Positions 61,190 through 64,000 of a DNA stretch of 64,000 bases are shown piece after piece. The stretch spans positions 183,780-247,779 of the forward strand of contig VXAY01006172.1 of the NCBI GenBank assembly GCA_013399855.1, read 5' to 3'. The notes under the pieces were generated by a model. It was not told the DNA's origin and did no database searches. It saw only the letters and a list, made by a program, of their open reading frames with translations. The DNA comes from Oxyruncus cristatus. Lineage: Eukaryota > Chordata > Aves > Passeriformes > Cotingidae. The stretch's first letter is position 1; each line of letters opens with the position of its first letter. The translations under genes and the position numbers were made by a program.

Positions 61190-62535
61190 GAGGTTAATTT
61201 GGAGGCAGCCTGGGCTGTAGCAACCATGCCTCGGTTGTGATCTCAGGGTGTGTGTGGGCCCAGTAAGGCACGAAGTCAGGACCCTGAATTTTGGAAGAGT
61301 GGACTTCCAGATGTTTAAGGAATTGGTGAATAAGATCCCCTGGGGAAACTGTCCTTAGGGACAAAGGAGCTGACCAGAACTGGCAGCTCTTGAAGGACAC
61401 TTTTCTTAGAGTGCAGAGCTCTCTCCATCCCAGTCAAGCAAGGCAGGCAGGACAACAGCATGGATGAGCAAGGATCTGCTCCTCAAACTGAGGAGTGAGA
61501 AAGAAATGCACAACCAGTGGGAACAAGGACAGGTGACCTGAGGAGAGTACAGGAGTACGGTTCAGATGTGTAGGGATGGGATCAAGAAAGTCAAAGCACT
61601 GATGGAACAGGACTTGGCAGGGGATATAAAGAATTACAAAAAGTGATTCTGGAAGTACATAGTTGAGAAAAGAAAGACAAAGGAGAGTGTACCTCCCCAA
61701 TAAATGACAAGAGAGAACTGGTAACAAATTTGGAGAAGACTGAGGTACTCAGTGCGTTGTCTTTCTTCACTGACAGATTTCCCAGATCTCTCAAGTCCCT
61801 GAACCTCTAGTGGGAGTTGAGGGAGCAAAGTCCCTCCCACTGTAAGTAAAGAGCAGGTTTAAGACCACTTGATAAAACTGAATAGCCACGAGTCTGTGGA
61901 GCATCCCAGGATCCTGAGGGAACAGGACAATTTTGTTGCAAAGCCACTCTTCATTGTGTTTGAAAAGTCATGGCAGTCAGGTAAAGTCCCTGGTGACTGG
62001 AAAAAGGGAAACATCTCTCCTATTTTTAGAAATGGAAGGAAGGAAGATCCATGGAACTACAGACCAGTGAGGCTCTCCTCTGTGCCTGTGAAGATCATGG
62101 AGCAGATCCTCAAGGAAGCAATGTTAAGGCACGTTAGAGGTGACCTAAGACAGCCAGCATGACTTCATTAAGGGCAAATCTGGTGGCCTTCTACGATGGA
62201 GTGACTGCAGTGATTGAAGGGAAGACCGACTGATGTCATCTACCTAGACTTCTGTAAGGCCTTTGACATCGGCCCATGTGCCATACTTATCTGCAAATTG
62301 GGGTGACAGTTTTGATGGGTGGACTATTTGTGGATAAGGAATTGGCTGGATGGATGCAGCCAGAGAGCTGTGGTCAATGGCTCTATGTCCAGGTGGAGGC
62401 TGGTGAAGAGTGCTGTCCCTTAGGGGCTGGTGCTCTTCCATATCTCCATCAATGATGTAGACAGTGGGATTGAGTGCACTCTCAGCAAGTTTGCAGGATG
62501 ACACCAAGCTATGTGGTGCAACTGACACACCTGAT
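61190..62535 (+). repeat. CR1 LINE, about 1.3 kb internal ORF2 segment, sense in BBS9
   Basis: Contains the CR1 RT region: [20 protein letters not shown] followed by [14 protein letters not shown] (61990-62110), and DVIYLDFCKAFDI, RT motif A, near 62233-62271. Frame interruptions are present. The typical CR1 3' end is absent, so the copy is truncated on both sides. Left boundary approximate. Confidence 0.9.
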
Positions 62536-63041
62536 GGATGGAATGAAAAGAAGACAATAGTTTGGAAAATGACTCCTACATTACCAGTTTCTATTGAATG
62601 GATTAGGGCTCAGCTAGCTTATAGCTGTTAGCCTAAGTCCTTCTACGTCTTGAGAAAGAGCCCATATACTTCTTGTGCCTGACTGTTCTTAAAAGGAGAG
62701 ATTTATTGATGTGAAGCCTGCTTATAAGCAAGGGGGGTGTTATGCTTTTTATAGTGAAAGAAAAGTGCCCTTATTGCTGCTTTGAGAAAGTGTGCAGATC
62801 AGGCCACAATTTCGTTCTTTGCCTTTTTTTGCCTTGAGTCAGATTGTTGATTTATGTTTGAGGAAAGTATATATGCAATAAATTTCTACTGAAGTGATGA
62901 AGAGAATGAAGAAGTGCTTTAAAGTAAAGCCAAAACCACTCTTACTTGAAACTTAGGCAGCTTTACAGATTATCACAAATTTCCTGTGGTCAACTGTGCA
63001 TTAGACTGAATGGTGGGCAGGATAGTAGCTCATGTATGAGC

Positions 63042-63091
63042 AAACAACAGTGTGTAAGTGAATACTAAACAACAGGGTGTAGGTGAATACT
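63042..63091. repeat. Tandem duplication, two 25-bp units
   Basis: AAACAACAGTGTGTAAGTGA+ATACT is followed directly by AAACAACAGGGTGTAGGTGA+ATACT (two differences). Confidence 0.9.
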
Positions 63092-64000
63092 GAAATTCTA
63101 TGCTTTGAGGACTGGTGTATGAAGTGCAGGTTTCCTGAGCTGTTGTCTGAATTGCTTAGGAAGTCTGTGAATGATCACATGCTGTAATAGGAGGATGTGA
63201 AGTGGGGGTTGAATTCTGTGATTGCTCTTCAGGGCACAAGTGGTACATTAAGGTGGGTGTATGAACACTCTTAACACTTCCAGTTTTCTTTTTCATTTTT
63301 TTTTTGATTTCTTTTTTCTATTTTGAAGATTTTGTCTTATATTTAAGAACTAAAGAAACAGCACATTGATAGCTTACCAGTGGGACACACAATCTATTGG
63401 GTTACTCTTGAAAAGAATACTAATTTTATTTAGTGAGAGACAGAAAGCATAGTTTAATAACCTTGCTTTCTTAGTTGCTGAATTATTTTTGAATGGTGTT
63501 TACTTATAGATAATGGCTTTGCACTGCAAAAGCACTATTACTGCTTTGTGTGATTCCAGAAAATATTCTTGTGTTATCTAATAGTTAAATAATAAGTGAA
63601 TTCATCCTGGTTTTATACAACCTCTTCAAATAGCACAAGTTTTGAAATTTACTTTTTCATTTGAAACCTTAATGCCTTAAGTTGGCTTCCAGACTAGTTC
63701 AGATTTATTTGAAGTTGTTTGATGGATACTCTACCAATAAAAGCGAATAATAAAACAATAGCAAAGGGGAGGAAAAAACCAAAATACAGCTTTGACCTGA
63801 AAAAGTTACAAGCAAAAAAGTGTGAAAATACCTTGAACTTATCTTTTTCTCAGCAAATGGCCTTGAATTCATTTTACTTTTATTATAGCACTGGCCTCGA
63901 GGCAAAGTATGTTTGAGTGTTACCACAAAGAGGGTGCTATATGGAGGAATTTTTTTAATAATGAAATACAACCTATGCATAAACCATGCAACCTTGTAAC

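Larger units (their letters stand above)
56593..64000 (+). other. BBS9: BBS9 intron 5 (open at right edge)
   Basis: Over 7.4 kb without a recognisable BBS9 exon. It contains CR1 pieces (59380-59495 and 61190-62535), a perfect 14-bp hairpin (61124-61157) and a 25-bp tandem duplication (63042-63091). A stretch at about 57470-57780 with two AATAAA hexamers is unexplained. Confidence 0.8.

Overview
This is a vertebrate nuclear locus, almost certainly avian. It has large introns with GT-AG splice sites, one dense CpG island and several CR1 LINE fragments. Some CR1 copies carry the characteristic 3' end (…TTCCAACC…ATGATTCTA). No prokaryotic operon, CRISPR array, phage or plasmid feature is present. 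Single Ns at 24741 and 40344 and a 154-N gap at 24909-25062 point to a draft assembly. A galliform such as chicken or turkey is plausible, but the sequence alone does not settle the species.

Three protein-coding genes were reconstructed exon by exon, with consistent splice phase throughout. (1) FKBP9 (+ strand, 3' part): seven coding exons from 622 to 12084 encode the second half of one FKBP domain, two complete FKBP domains, two EF-hands and a C-terminal HDEL. The 3'UTR runs to about 13.5 kb. (2) NT5C3A (- strand, apparently complete): nine coding exons between 46389 and 20303 encode about 331 residues of the HAD-family pyrimidine 5'-nucleotidase. The first intron is about 21 kb. (3) BBS9 (+ strand, 5' part): a probable non-coding exon 1 in the CpG island, then four coding exons from 48083 to 56592. 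The gene runs off the right edge in a long intron.

Layout: 1-13.5 kb is FKBP9. 13.5-19.3 kb is the convergent intergenic space between the 3' ends of FKBP9 and NT5C3A. 19.3-46.5 kb is NT5C3A. 46.1-47.25 kb is a CpG island acting as a presumed bidirectional promoter for NT5C3A (left) and BBS9 (right). 47-64 kb is the 5' end of BBS9. The three proteins work in separate settings: ER peptidyl-prolyl isomerase/chaperone, pyrimidine nucleotide catabolism, and the ciliary BBSome. They share only a neighbourhood, which matches the human 7p14.3 order except that RP9, which lies between NT5C3A and BBS9 in human, is not seen.

I found no convincing undescribed system. The observations most worth checking are the compact head-to-head promoter lacking RP9, candidate alternative NT5C3A first exons and tandem splice donors, a short hairpin with an AP-1-like site in each arm, and an unexplained degenerate antisense reading frame in an FKBP9 intron.
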